64,000 nucleotides of DNA from Gemmatimonadota bacterium (lineage in GTDB: Bacteria; Gemmatimonadota; Gemmatimonadetes; Gemmatimonadales; Gemmatimonadaceae), in the NCBI GenBank assembly GCA_003171215.1, contig PMYN01000129.1:1-64000 (forward strand). The letters run 5' to 3'. This document shows, piece by piece, positions 45,950 to 53,176 of the stretch. Positions within the stretch are counted from its first letter, which is position 1; each line of letters opens with the position of its first letter. The notes beneath the pieces were generated by a model. It was not told the origin of the DNA. It worked only from the letters and a program-made list of their open reading frames with translations, and did not search any database. The position numbers and the translations under genes are program-made.

Positions 45950-46010
45950 ACTATGAGCATAGTTGACAACAGGAACCAAAGGGTATAGCGTACTACTACC
46001 AACGTAGTAG
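45950..46010 (+). promoter_or_regulatory. blaI promoter with two inverted repeats
   Basis: TTGACA (45963-45968) and TAGCGT (45986-45991), spaced 17 bases, form a sigma-70-like promoter. ACTATGAGCATAGT (45950-45963) is a perfect dyad touching the -35 box. CTACTACCAACGTAGTAG (45993-46010) is a second dyad with 7-bp arms, just after the -10 box. The second has the TAC/GTA character of BlaI/MecI operators and lies directly upstream of blaI, so autorepression is likely. Confidence 0.7.
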
Positions 46011-46037
46011 CAGTTCACACCTGTGAGGTGACTCCGC

Positions 46038-46421
46038 ATGGATGGCGCAACCCTCGGTGATCGCGAGCTCGACGTGATGGCCGTCCTCTGGGAGATCGGT
46101 TCAGGCACGGTCGGCGAGGTGCGCGAGCGATTGCCCGCCAAGCTCGCCTACACCACCGTGCTCACCATTCTCCGGAATCTCGAGGCGAAGGAATTCGTCT
46201 CGCACGAGGAGGAGGGCAGGGCACATCGGTATTCGCCGCGCGTCGAGCAGCGCTCGGCACGACGCACCGCGCTCTCCCGCCTTCTGGACACGCTCTTCGA
46301 AGGTTCGCCCGAACAGCTGCTCGCGCACCTGGTGGACGATCGCGCGCTGGACGCCGAGGAGCTGAAGCGCCTCGCACGGCGCGTGCGGGGTCAGGAAAAG
46401 AAGAAGCGAGGTCCCCGATGA
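46038..46421 (+). CDS. BlaI/MecI/CopY-family transcriptional repressor
   Basis: The 127-residue protein has the family's winged helix (LGDRELDVMAVLWEIGSGTV, then LAYTTVLTILRNLEAKEFV) and a C-terminal dimerisation helix. The scissile region between residues 100 and 115, where BlaR1-type proteases cleave, is present but has no strict consensus. It would repress its own operon through the adjacent dyads and be inactivated through the co-encoded M56 protein, whose start overlaps its stop (ATGA). No beta-lactamase of class A is adjacent, so the controlled response may be broader envelope stress. Confidence 0.92.
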   Translation: MDGATLGDRELDVMAVLWEIGSGTVGEVRERLPAKLAYTTVLTILRNLEAKEFVSHEEEGRAHRYSPRVEQRSARRTALSRLLDTLFEGSPEQLLAHLVDDRALDAEELKRLARRVRGQEKKKRGPR

Positions 46422-47953
46422 TCGCCACCTGGATGTTCGCCGCAACGGTGTTCGCCGCACTGCTCGGTGTCGCTGCGCTCGCCGCCGAACGTGCGTCGCG
46501 CACGCTGGGCCGCCAGGCGCGCGGACCGTGGATCGCCGCGCTCGCTGCGGCGGTTGGCTGGCCGGCAATCGCCCCCGCCCTCTCGTCCGCACTCGCGAAG
46601 CTCACCCGCGGCACAGCTCACGGGCCCGCCACGCTCGCGCAGTCGCTGGTCACAACCGTCAACTCCCCAGCGCCCGCCGCGTCACGGGGGTGGGTCCCCT
46701 ACGCCGACGTCGCGCTCATCGCGCTCTGGGCTCTGATGTCCGCCGTCCTGCTCCTCAGGCTCGCGCGGGCCATGCGCGCGCTCTCCCGCGTGGAGCGCTC
46801 GGCCGATCGCGACGTCATAGACGGAGTGCCGGTGCTCGTCACGCCCTCGCTCGGGCCGGCGGTGTTCGGGACGCGGCGCACTCACGTGGTCGTGCCGCGC
46901 TGGTTGTTCGAGCTGGATGCGCCGCTCCGAACGCTCGTCATGAGCCACGAACAGGAGCATTGCCGCGCGCGCGATCCCCAGCTCACGCTCATCGTCGCCG
47001 TCGCGCTCGCACTCGTGCCCTGGAACGCCGGCGTCTGGTGGATCGCGCGCCGTCTGCGGCTCGCCATGGAACTGGATTGCGATGCCCGCGTCCTGCAACA
47101 CGCCGGGCACGCGGAGCGGTACTCCAGGCTCCTGTTGTTCATCGCGCAACGCCAGTCGCTCGTGCGGCTCGCGCCCATGCTCGCCGAATCGAACTCTCAC
47201 CTCAGTTGGAGGATCGCCGCCATGAACTCTCCGCGCCCAAGACGTCCTCACCTTCGCACCGTGGCGTTCGCGATCGTCGCGGCAGGAGCGCTCGCATATT
47301 CGGCGAAATTCGCGAGTGCGCTGACCACTGCGCCCGTGGTATCGCTCCCAGGTCTCCGGGACGGCGCGCGCGCGACGACGCAGGCCGTGACGTCGGCGGC
47401 GAACCAGCCGATCGCTCCGGCCGCCGGTGCGCCCGCCCCACGCGTGGAGGTGCCACGTCGCGAGTCGCCGAGCCCGGACGCACAGCGCGCCGGAAGTCCT
47501 CATGCTGAAGTCTCAATGGGCGCCATGGAGCTCAAGATCCCGGCCGCGCCGCAGGACAGCGACCGATCGGTCAGGGCCGTCCCGGGCTCTGCTGCGCCGC
47601 GCTATCCGGATATCCTGAATAAGGCGGGCGTCGAGGGCGCGGTACTCGTCTCGTTCGTGGTGGACAGGACCGGCGACGTGGTCCCGGGGAGCATCAAGAT
47701 CTTGCGCTCGACGCATAAGCTCTTTGCCGAGGCGGTTACGACCGCGCTGCCGCAAATGCATTTCCTGCCGGCGATCTTGCACAACGAGGTTGTGAGGCAG
47801 GCTGTTCGCCTGCCGATCACCTTCAGCATGATGGGTTCGCCGCTGGCCACCGCCGAGGGGCAGCGCGCTGTGCTCGAGAAGCTGTTGGCGGATGCACCGC
47901 TCGACAACTTCGTGACGCTCTCGCCGGTCGTCGTCACGGCTGTGGTGCCCTGA
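46418..47953 (+). CDS. BlaR1/MecR1-like M56 metallopeptidase with TonB-type C-terminus
   Basis: The 511-residue membrane protein has three to four hydrophobic helices in its first ~300 residues and the M56 zinc site His-Glu-x-x-His in SHEQEHCRARDPQ near residue 178. Another helix near residue 285 precedes a Pro/Ala-rich linker. In place of the penicillin-binding sensor of BlaR1, the last ~110 residues are a TonB C-terminal-like domain (YPDILNKAGVEGAVLVSFVVDR). Seen in many Gemmatimonadota-type genomes, this architecture links regulated proteolysis of BlaI to a periplasmic domain of unknown partner. It overlaps blaI by four bases. Confidence 0.85.
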   Translation: MIATWMFAATVFAALLGVAALAAERASRTLGRQARGPWIAALAAAVGWPAIAPALSSALAKLTRGTAHGPATLAQSLVTTVNSPAPAASRGWVPYADVALIALWALMSAVLLLRLARAMRALSRVERSADRDVIDGVPVLVTPSLGPAVFGTRRTHVVVPRWLFELDAPLRTLVMSHEQEHCRARDPQLTLIVAVALALVPWNAGVWWIARRLRLAMELDCDARVLQHAGHAERYSRLLLFIAQRQSLVRLAPMLAESNSHLSWRIAAMNSPRPRRPHLRTVAFAIVAAGALAYSAKFASALTTAPVVSLPGLRDGARATTQAVTSAANQPIAPAAGAPAPRVEVPRRESPSPDAQRAGSPHAEVSMGAMELKIPAAPQDSDRSVRAVPGSAAPRYPDILNKAGVEGAVLVSFVVDRTGDVVPGSIKILRSTHKLFAEAVTTALPQMHFLPAILHNEVVRQAVRLPITFSMMGSPLATAEGQRAVLEKLLADAPLDNFVTLSPVVVTAVVP

Positions 47954-47983
47954 GGCGCTCGGGCGGCCGGTGCCCGCGACCGA

Positions 47984-48040
47984 TCAGTCGTACCGAAGCG
48001 CCTCCACCGGATCGACTCTCAAAGGTTTGCGCGGCGTGGA
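47984..48040 (-). pseudogene. fossil C-terminus of an ADOP/FtsX permease
   Basis: The minus strand reads RKPLRVDPVEALRYD and a stop codon at 47984-47986. This is the conserved ending of ADOP-type permeases (compare ASRVDPVDALRAD at the end of the 48161 gene). Upstream sequence on that strand has no matching frame, so only the last ~20 codons survive. Confidence 0.6.
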
Positions 48041-48160
48041 TTCGGAGCCGGCCCTCGAGGGACCAACCGTAACAGTTGCACGAGAGGCCACCCGCCGGCT
48101 CCGCGAAACCGCCGGGTCTCGCGAGCCGTACGTGAGCGCGCACCCACCGTCGAGCGCCAG

Positions 48161-50671
48161 ATGTCAATGTCCCAGCCGATTCGTCACGCATGGAGATCGC
48201 TGCTTCGCACGCCGGTCTTCTCCGTCACCGCCATCCTGACGCTCGTGATCGGCATCGCCGCGTCGGTGATGATCTTCGCGCTCGTGAACGGCGTCCTCCT
48301 GCGGCCGCTGCCGTACGGCAATCCCGACCGGCTCGTCGGCGCCTGGTTCGACTTGCCTCCGATTCACATGATGCACGCGCAGCAGACGCAGGCCACGTAC
48401 TACACGTTTCAAGGGCTCGCGCACACGATCGACGGGATCGGGCTGTACCAGGAAAGCTCGGCGGATGTCTCGGACGCCGGCGGGAGATCGGAACCGCAGC
48501 ATCTCGCGGTCGCGCGAATGACCGCCACGCTCCTTCCCGTCCTCCAGGCCTCGCCGATGCTTGGCCGCAACTTCACCGGCGAGGAGGACACTCCGAACGG
48601 CGGCCGCATCGCGCCGGCGGCCGGCGACGAGGGGCCGACCGTGGTGATCATCGCCGAGGGGCTGTGGCGCACGCGCTTCGGCGGCGATCCAAACATTCTC
48701 GGTCGCACCATCGAGGTAGGCGGCCGCACCCGAACGATCATCGGCGTCCTGTCGTCACGGTTCCGCTTTCCGTCCGCCGCGACGCAACTCTGGATGCCCC
48801 TGGGACTGGATCCCAACAACGAGTATCCCGGTGGATTCAACTACAACTCGGTCGCGCGTCTCAAACCGGGCGTCACGGTCGCCGACGCGCAGCGCGATTT
48901 CACCGCGGCCCTCACGCACATGGTGGAGCTGTATCCCGGTTTCGCGCCGGGAGTGTCGACCCAGATGTTGATGGACGAGGCCAGGCCAAAATCCCTGCTC
49001 GTCCCCATGCGCGAAGACCTCACCGGCGGCATCGCGAAGACACTCTGGATGCTCGCCGCGGCCGCGGGGCTCGTGCTCCTCGTCGCCTGCGCGAACGTCA
49101 GCAACCTGCTCCTCGTGCGCGCCGACGGCCGTCAGCGCGAGCTCGCGGTACGCGAGGCGCTTGGTGCAGGTCGCGTGCGCATCCTCTCGCATTTCTTCGC
49201 GGAGTCGGTGGTGCTCAGCGCCATCGCGGCCGTCGCCGGCACGAGCATCGCGGCGATGGCGATCCGGCTGCTCGTGAACGCCGGTCCGGCGAGGATTCCC
49301 CGCCTCGCGGAGGTCGGCGTGGACGCATCGGCGCTGCTGTTCGCCGCGGCGCTCGCCGCGCTCATCGCGCTGTTCTGCAGCGTGATTCCCGCGTGGCGGA
49401 TCGGGCGCCTGGATCTGTCCAGCGCGCTTCGGGAGGGCGGACGGAGCGGTACGGCCGGACGCGTGCAGCACCGCGTGCGCGGCGCCCTCGTCGCCGCCCA
49501 GATCGCGATCGCGCTCGTCGTGCTCGCGGGTTCCGGCCTGCTGGTGCGTACGTTCGAGCGCCTGCACGAGGTGCGTCCGGGATTCGACCCGCAGCACGTC
49601 GCGACCTTCTGGATGTCGTTGCCCCGCGCCAGATACAGCAGCGACTCCGCGGTGGCCCGCTTCTACGAGCGCCTCGAGGCGCGGATGACGGAACTCCCCG
49701 GAGCGCGGTCGGTCGGTCTCTCGTCGCGCCTTCCACTCGGCACCAACGGGATGAACCAGAATCCCCTGTTCCCGGAAGACGATCCGACGTATGAAACAAG
49801 GATCCCGCCGTTGCAGATCAACACGATTGTCGACGGCGGATACTTCGGCACCATGAGCATCCCGATCATCGCCGGTCGCGCGTTCTACCGCCTGGGCTCC
49901 CAGCACGAGGGCGAAGCGATCGTCAGTCGGCAGACTGCGCTGCAATTCTGGAAGGACTCGACGGGACAGGCGGCCTTGGGGAAGCGATTCCGTCAGCTGC
50001 CCAAGGGCACGCTGTACACGGTGATCGGAGTCGCCGGCGATGCGCGCGACACGGCCCTCGCCGCGCCCCCGACGCAGACCGTGTATTTCCCGGAAGTCGC
50101 CGAGAAGGACACGATGTTCTCGCACACGGCGCGCACGATGGCGCTGGTCGTGCGAACCCGGGGAGAGCCGGCGGCGATCGACGGCGCGGTGCGGCTCGCC
50201 GTGCGCGAGCTCGATCCGGCGCTGCCGGTCTTCGACGTGAAGGCGATGACGACGGTGTTCGATGCCTCCATGGCGCAGCTGTCGTTCATCATCGTGATTC
50301 TCGGGGGAGCGGCGATCGTGACGCTGATCCTCGGCGGGATCGGGCTGTACGGCGTGATGGCGTACGTGGTGACGCTGCGCACCAAGGAGCTTGGCGTCCG
50401 CATCGCGCTCGGGGCGGAGCCGCGCGCCGTCGCGGCGATGATGACGAGGCAGGGACTCGCGATCACGGCGATCGGCGTGGGCGTCGGCCTGGCGCTGTTC
50501 GCGCTGGTCGCGCGGTTCCTGCGGTCGTTCCTCTACGGGGTGGCGCCGGGCGATCCGCTGACGGTCGCCGCGGCGGTGTTGATGCTCGTGTCGATCGCAG
50601 CGCTCGCGAGCTGGATTCCCGCGCGGCGGGCGTCGCGCGTCGATCCGGTCGACGCGCTCCGCGCTGACTAG
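48161..50671 (+). CDS. ADOP-type ABC permease (MacB/FtsX-like, acidobacterial duplicated orphan permease)
   Basis: The 836-residue inner-membrane protein has an N-terminal helix (VTAILTLVIGIAASVMIFA) and a MacB-type periplasmic core domain. Two FtsX permease modules follow, one near residues 290-420 (LWMLAAAAGLVLLVACANVSNL) and one near 690-830, which ends with RRASRVDPVDALRAD. This is the tandem ADOP layout. Such permeases lack their own ATPase subunit and none is adjacent here. ATG 48167 is an alternative start. Role unknown; possibly macrolide-type or lipoprotein export. Confidence 0.88.
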   Translation: MSMSQPIRHAWRSLLRTPVFSVTAILTLVIGIAASVMIFALVNGVLLRPLPYGNPDRLVGAWFDLPPIHMMHAQQTQATYYTFQGLAHTIDGIGLYQESSADVSDAGGRSEPQHLAVARMTATLLPVLQASPMLGRNFTGEEDTPNGGRIAPAAGDEGPTVVIIAEGLWRTRFGGDPNILGRTIEVGGRTRTIIGVLSSRFRFPSAATQLWMPLGLDPNNEYPGGFNYNSVARLKPGVTVADAQRDFTAALTHMVELYPGFAPGVSTQMLMDEARPKSLLVPMREDLTGGIAKTLWMLAAAAGLVLLVACANVSNLLLVRADGRQRELAVREALGAGRVRILSHFFAESVVLSAIAAVAGTSIAAMAIRLLVNAGPARIPRLAEVGVDASALLFAAALAALIALFCSVIPAWRIGRLDLSSALREGGRSGTAGRVQHRVRGALVAAQIAIALVVLAGSGLLVRTFERLHEVRPGFDPQHVATFWMSLPRARYSSDSAVARFYERLEARMTELPGARSVGLSSRLPLGTNGMNQNPLFPEDDPTYETRIPPLQINTIVDGGYFGTMSIPIIAGRAFYRLGSQHEGEAIVSRQTALQFWKDSTGQAALGKRFRQLPKGTLYTVIGVAGDARDTALAAPPTQTVYFPEVAEKDTMFSHTARTMALVVRTRGEPAAIDGAVRLAVRELDPALPVFDVKAMTTVFDASMAQLSFIIVILGGAAIVTLILGGIGLYGVMAYVVTLRTKELGVRIALGAEPRAVAAMMTRQGLAITAIGVGVGLALFALVARFLRSFLYGVAPGDPLTVAAAVLMLVSIAALASWIPARRASRVDPVDALRAD

Positions 50672-50685
50672 TACCGCGTCGCCGG

Positions 50686-51330
50686 CTATCGCAGCTTGTC
50701 GAGCTGCGCCCGCTGTTCCGCCGTGAGCTGGTTCTTGATGCGCACGAGGAGCGTCATCTGCGCTCGTTTCACGTCGCGCTCGAGCGCCAGCATCTCGTCG
50801 ATCTGCTGGAGCACGGCCGCTTCGTCGACACTGGCGCGAGCGAGCATGCTCTTCAGCCTGTCGCCGGCCGCCGCAAGCTTGAACTGCGTTTCGGTCATCA
50901 CCTTGGACTGGATGTCCTTCACGGCATCCATGATCGCTGTGCGCTGGCGGTCGGTGAGACCGATCGCCTCCTGGTGCGACATCACGAGCTCGGGAGAGTA
51001 GAGGATCTTCGCGAGGGGATCGGCGTCGGACTTCGTCGACGCCTTGCACGTGCTCGGCGAGACGATGGTGCCTTTCTTCGTCGTCACCTGGATCACGCCG
51101 TTCGTGGCGTCGGGCCCAAACTGCTTTATGGCTGCCTCGCCCTTGAGCACCTCGACACTCTCGATCGCGGCCGGGTCGATGTCGCCGAGCGGAGAACGTG
51201 CGGTGCCCGCGGGAACTTCGCATGCCGCCATGCGAACGCCGTTGATGATGACCATCGGGCGCTGCGCGAGTGCCGCGGGCGCCAGGCAGAGCGACAGGCA
51301 AAGCAGGAACGTCGGGTTTCTCATGTTCAT
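50686..51330 (-). CDS. exported TonB-plug/Spy-CpxP-like fusion protein
   Basis: The 214-residue protein, from ATG 51330, overlaps the upstream stop. It has a signal peptide (LLCLSLCLAPAALAQ), then about 75 residues that match the end of a TonB-receptor plug (PMVIINGVRM, IESVEVLKGEAAIKQFGPDATNG, VIQVTTKKG). The remaining part is helical with two LTxxQ-type motifs (IGLTDRQRTAIMDAV and NQLTAEQRAQLDKL), as in Spy/CpxP sensors. There is no barrel, so this is not a transporter. Its place as third gene of a sigma/anti-sigma operon parallels the Spy-like gene at 1565 and suggests an envelope-stress sensor or chaperone. Confidence 0.75.
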   Translation of the reverse strand: MNMRNPTFLLCLSLCLAPAALAQRPMVIINGVRMAACEVPAGTARSPLGDIDPAAIESVEVLKGEAAIKQFGPDATNGVIQVTTKKGTIVSPSTCKASTKSDADPLAKILYSPELVMSHQEAIGLTDRQRTAIMDAVKDIQSKVMTETQFKLAAAGDRLKSMLARASVDEAAVLQQIDEMLALERDVKRAQMTLLVRIKNQLTAEQRAQLDKLR

Positions 51331-51695
51331 TTTCCTTCGCGTTGAGCGAGCATGGTGGTCAGGTGGTCCAGCGCGGACGGAATGAGTGAGGGCGAGGCGA
51401 GCAGCTCGAAGCCGGGAGTCCTGAGCAGGCTCGCCGTAGGCGACCTCCACGTGGAGAGCGGTTGGGCGACGAAACTGCGCCGGCGGGACGTTCGCGAGAC
51501 TCCGACCGCGAGCACGATCGCCGCCGCGATCGAGAGCGCCACGCCCAGGCGCCGGCGGCGACGGCGATGCGTCCGATCCGGCGTCGCGAACCTGGCGCGA
51601 GCGAGGACGGCGCCGAAACCGGGCGCGCCCTGCTCGTCGGCGGCGCGCAGCTCGTCGAATCGCGCGCGCAGCTCGTGGTCCGGAAGCCCGGTCAT
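51327..51695 (-). CDS. putative anti-sigma factor, single membrane segment
   Basis: The 122-residue protein starts at ATG 51695, overlapping the sigma gene's stop. It has a ~50-residue N-terminal domain, an Arg-rich stretch (HRRRRRRLGV), one membrane helix (ALSIAAAIVLAVGVS) and a ~50-residue periplasmic tail. No zinc motif is visible. Topology and strict co-translation with an ECF sigma factor on one side and a CpxP-like protein on the other support an anti-sigma role. Confidence 0.65.
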   Translation of the reverse strand: MTGLPDHELRARFDELRAADEQGAPGFGAVLARARFATPDRTHRRRRRRLGVALSIAAAIVLAVGVSRTSRRRSFVAQPLSTWRSPTASLLRTPGFELLASPSLIPSALDHLTTMLAQREGK

Positions 51696-52240
51696 GGGCT
51701 GACGTCGCGTGGAGTCGTTCGTGCGCTCGAGCGCAGCGGCGCCAGCGCGAATGCCAGCGCCTTCTTGCCGCGATCGTAGTGCGTGCGCGCCGACCCGAGT
51801 GATATGTGCATTACCTGTGCGGCCTCTTCGATCGTCATGCCGTGATAGAACACGAGCTGCAGCACTTCCCGCTGGCGCGCCGACAGCGTACTGAGCGCGG
51901 CGACGAGCGCCGCGCGCTCCTCGGAGCGCTCCGCCGCTTCATCGGCGCCGGGCGCGGGGTCGGCGGCGAGCCCTGCTTCGGCGTCGTCACCCGGCTCACG
52001 CGCGTGAATGGTTCGTTGCCGCCGAAGTTCCTCGATCGCCGTCAGTCGAACGACGCCGAACACCCACGTGCGCACGGACGACCGGCCGTCGAATCGCGCC
52101 TGTCCGGACACGATCTTGAGATACGCCGTCTGCAGCGCCTCCTCCGCCGTATCGTGATCCCGTCCGCAACACGCGAGCGCCCAACCCCAGCACGCCGTGT
52201 GCAGTCGCTCCAGTTCGTGTTCCAGCTTTGCTCTTTCCAT
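51692..52240 (-). CDS. ECF-type RNA polymerase sigma factor
   Basis: From ATG 52240 the protein has 182 residues; in-frame ATGs further upstream add residues before the first sigma helix. Region 2 is seen as WGWALACCGRDHDTAEEALQ followed by TAYLKIVSG, with the -10 recognition stretch SSVRTWVFGVVRLTAIEELR. Region 4 is LSARQREVLQLVFYHGMTIE followed by ISLGSARTHYDRGKKAL. The gene heads a three-gene overlapping operon with anti-sigma-like and plug/CpxP-like genes, the same plan as the operon at 526-2011. Confidence 0.9.
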   Translation of the reverse strand: MERAKLEHELERLHTACWGWALACCGRDHDTAEEALQTAYLKIVSGQARFDGRSSVRTWVFGVVRLTAIEELRRQRTIHAREPGDDAEAGLAADPAPGADEAAERSEERAALVAALSTLSARQREVLQLVFYHGMTIEEAAQVMHISLGSARTHYDRGKKALAFALAPLRSSARTTPRDVSP

Positions 52241-52368
52241 GGATAGGCCCGTGGCTGGAACACTGATGATCATAGGTGACCGGAGCGCCGGCGCCATATG
52301 ACAGCGGTGGACCATGGCAGGGTCGGAGGCCGGGCGGGAGCCTCTGAAACCTCGGGACGGCGGCTCCC

Positions 52369-52711
52369 GTCATATTGTAGTGGGCGCTGTGCGTGCGGTT
52401 TCGCCAGCGGGAGGGCATTGAATGGAGCCGAGCATCCTCAAGTTCGCGCAGATGGCGGGCATCTTCATTACCATGTGCGCTGCGCTGGCGGTCATCATGT
52501 TGGGCTTCAATGTCGCGACTCGCCTCGTGCGACGCGTATCGTCCCAGCTGCCCGCGCCGCGATTCGACGACCAGCGCCTGGCCAGGCTCGAGCAGGCCGT
52601 GGACGCCATCGCGATCGAGGTCGAGCGAGTCTCGGAGTCTCAGCGATTCATTTCAAAGTTGCTGGGCGAGCGGAGCCAGGAGTCCTCGCGGCTGCTGCCC
52701 TGAGCGGGCAG
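52369..52711 (+). repeat. direct repeat, intact copy containing a small gene
   Basis: This 343-bp unit begins at GTCATAT and ends at GAGCGGGCAG. It recurs in shortened form at 59039-59273. A run of 34 bases ending in the ATG of the small membrane protein is almost unchanged between the copies. Confidence 0.8.
52422..52703 (+). CDS. small membrane protein with coiled-coil tail
   Basis: The 93-residue protein has an N-terminal membrane helix (MAGIFITMCAALAVIMLGFN at residues 11-30). A charged linker and a heptad-like helix follow (RLARLEQAVDAIAIEVERVS, then ESQRFISKLLGERS), typical of small inner-membrane proteins of unknown role. Upstream bases GGGAGG serve as ribosome-binding site. A decayed copy lies at 59093, which shows this sequence has been duplicated locally. 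Confidence 0.65.
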   Translation: MEPSILKFAQMAGIFITMCAALAVIMLGFNVATRLVRRVSSQLPAPRFDDQRLARLEQAVDAIAIEVERVSESQRFISKLLGERSQESSRLLP

Positions 52712-52732
52712 CGCCGGCGCCCGCCATCGGTG

Positions 52733-53128
52733 TCATGAAGCGCGGACGGAGTCGGAGACGGCGCTCTCGGGTCCCAAATACAGCACGGTGAGGAGAAACA
52801 CGCCGCCCGTCGCCGAGCGCGCCTCGTGCTCCACATTGGGCGCGAAGATGAGCACGTCGCCGACGTTCAGCGTGTACTCGCGGTCGCGAGCCGTGAACGT
52901 CACCTCGCCCTCGAGCAGATGGATCGTCACGTGCGCGTCCGTGCGATGCGTCGGCAGCACGCCGCCGGCGGCGATGCCCATGATGGTGAGGCGGAGTGGC
53001 CCTTCCTTGACGAGGGTCCGCGCGGTGCGGCCATGCCGGACGAGAAGTTCTGGGTCGAGCGTCCGTTCGTCCTGCGTCAGGTGATGGACGAGCACCTCGC
53101 CGTCCAGAATGCGATGCATTGATGACAT
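52733..53128 (-). CDS. cupin-domain protein
   Basis: The 131-residue single-domain cupin contains motif 1 (HRTDAHVTIHLLEGEVTF) and motif 2 (VGDVLIFAPNVEHEA), with His-x-His-type metal ligands partly kept. It could be a small metal-dependent enzyme or a ligand-binding protein; nothing in the sequence selects one. ATG 53119 is an alternative start. It lies 49 bases downstream of the Rieske-FAD reductase gene on the same strand and may share its transcript. Confidence 0.75.
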   Translation of the reverse strand: MSSMHRILDGEVLVHHLTQDERTLDPELLVRHGRTARTLVKEGPLRLTIMGIAAGGVLPTHRTDAHVTIHLLEGEVTFTARDREYTLNVGDVLIFAPNVEHEARSATGGVFLLTVLYLGPESAVSDSVRAS

Positions 53129-53176
53129 GTGGGCTCCGTTACAAACTTGCGAGGAAGCAGGACACGATGACCTGCC

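Noticed and set aside
48755-51301. Very long open frame on the minus strand (848 codons) across the ADOP gene
   Set aside because: It is antisense to a well-supported permease, is Arg/His-rich in the way typical of shadow frames in high-GC DNA, and has no recognisable domain.
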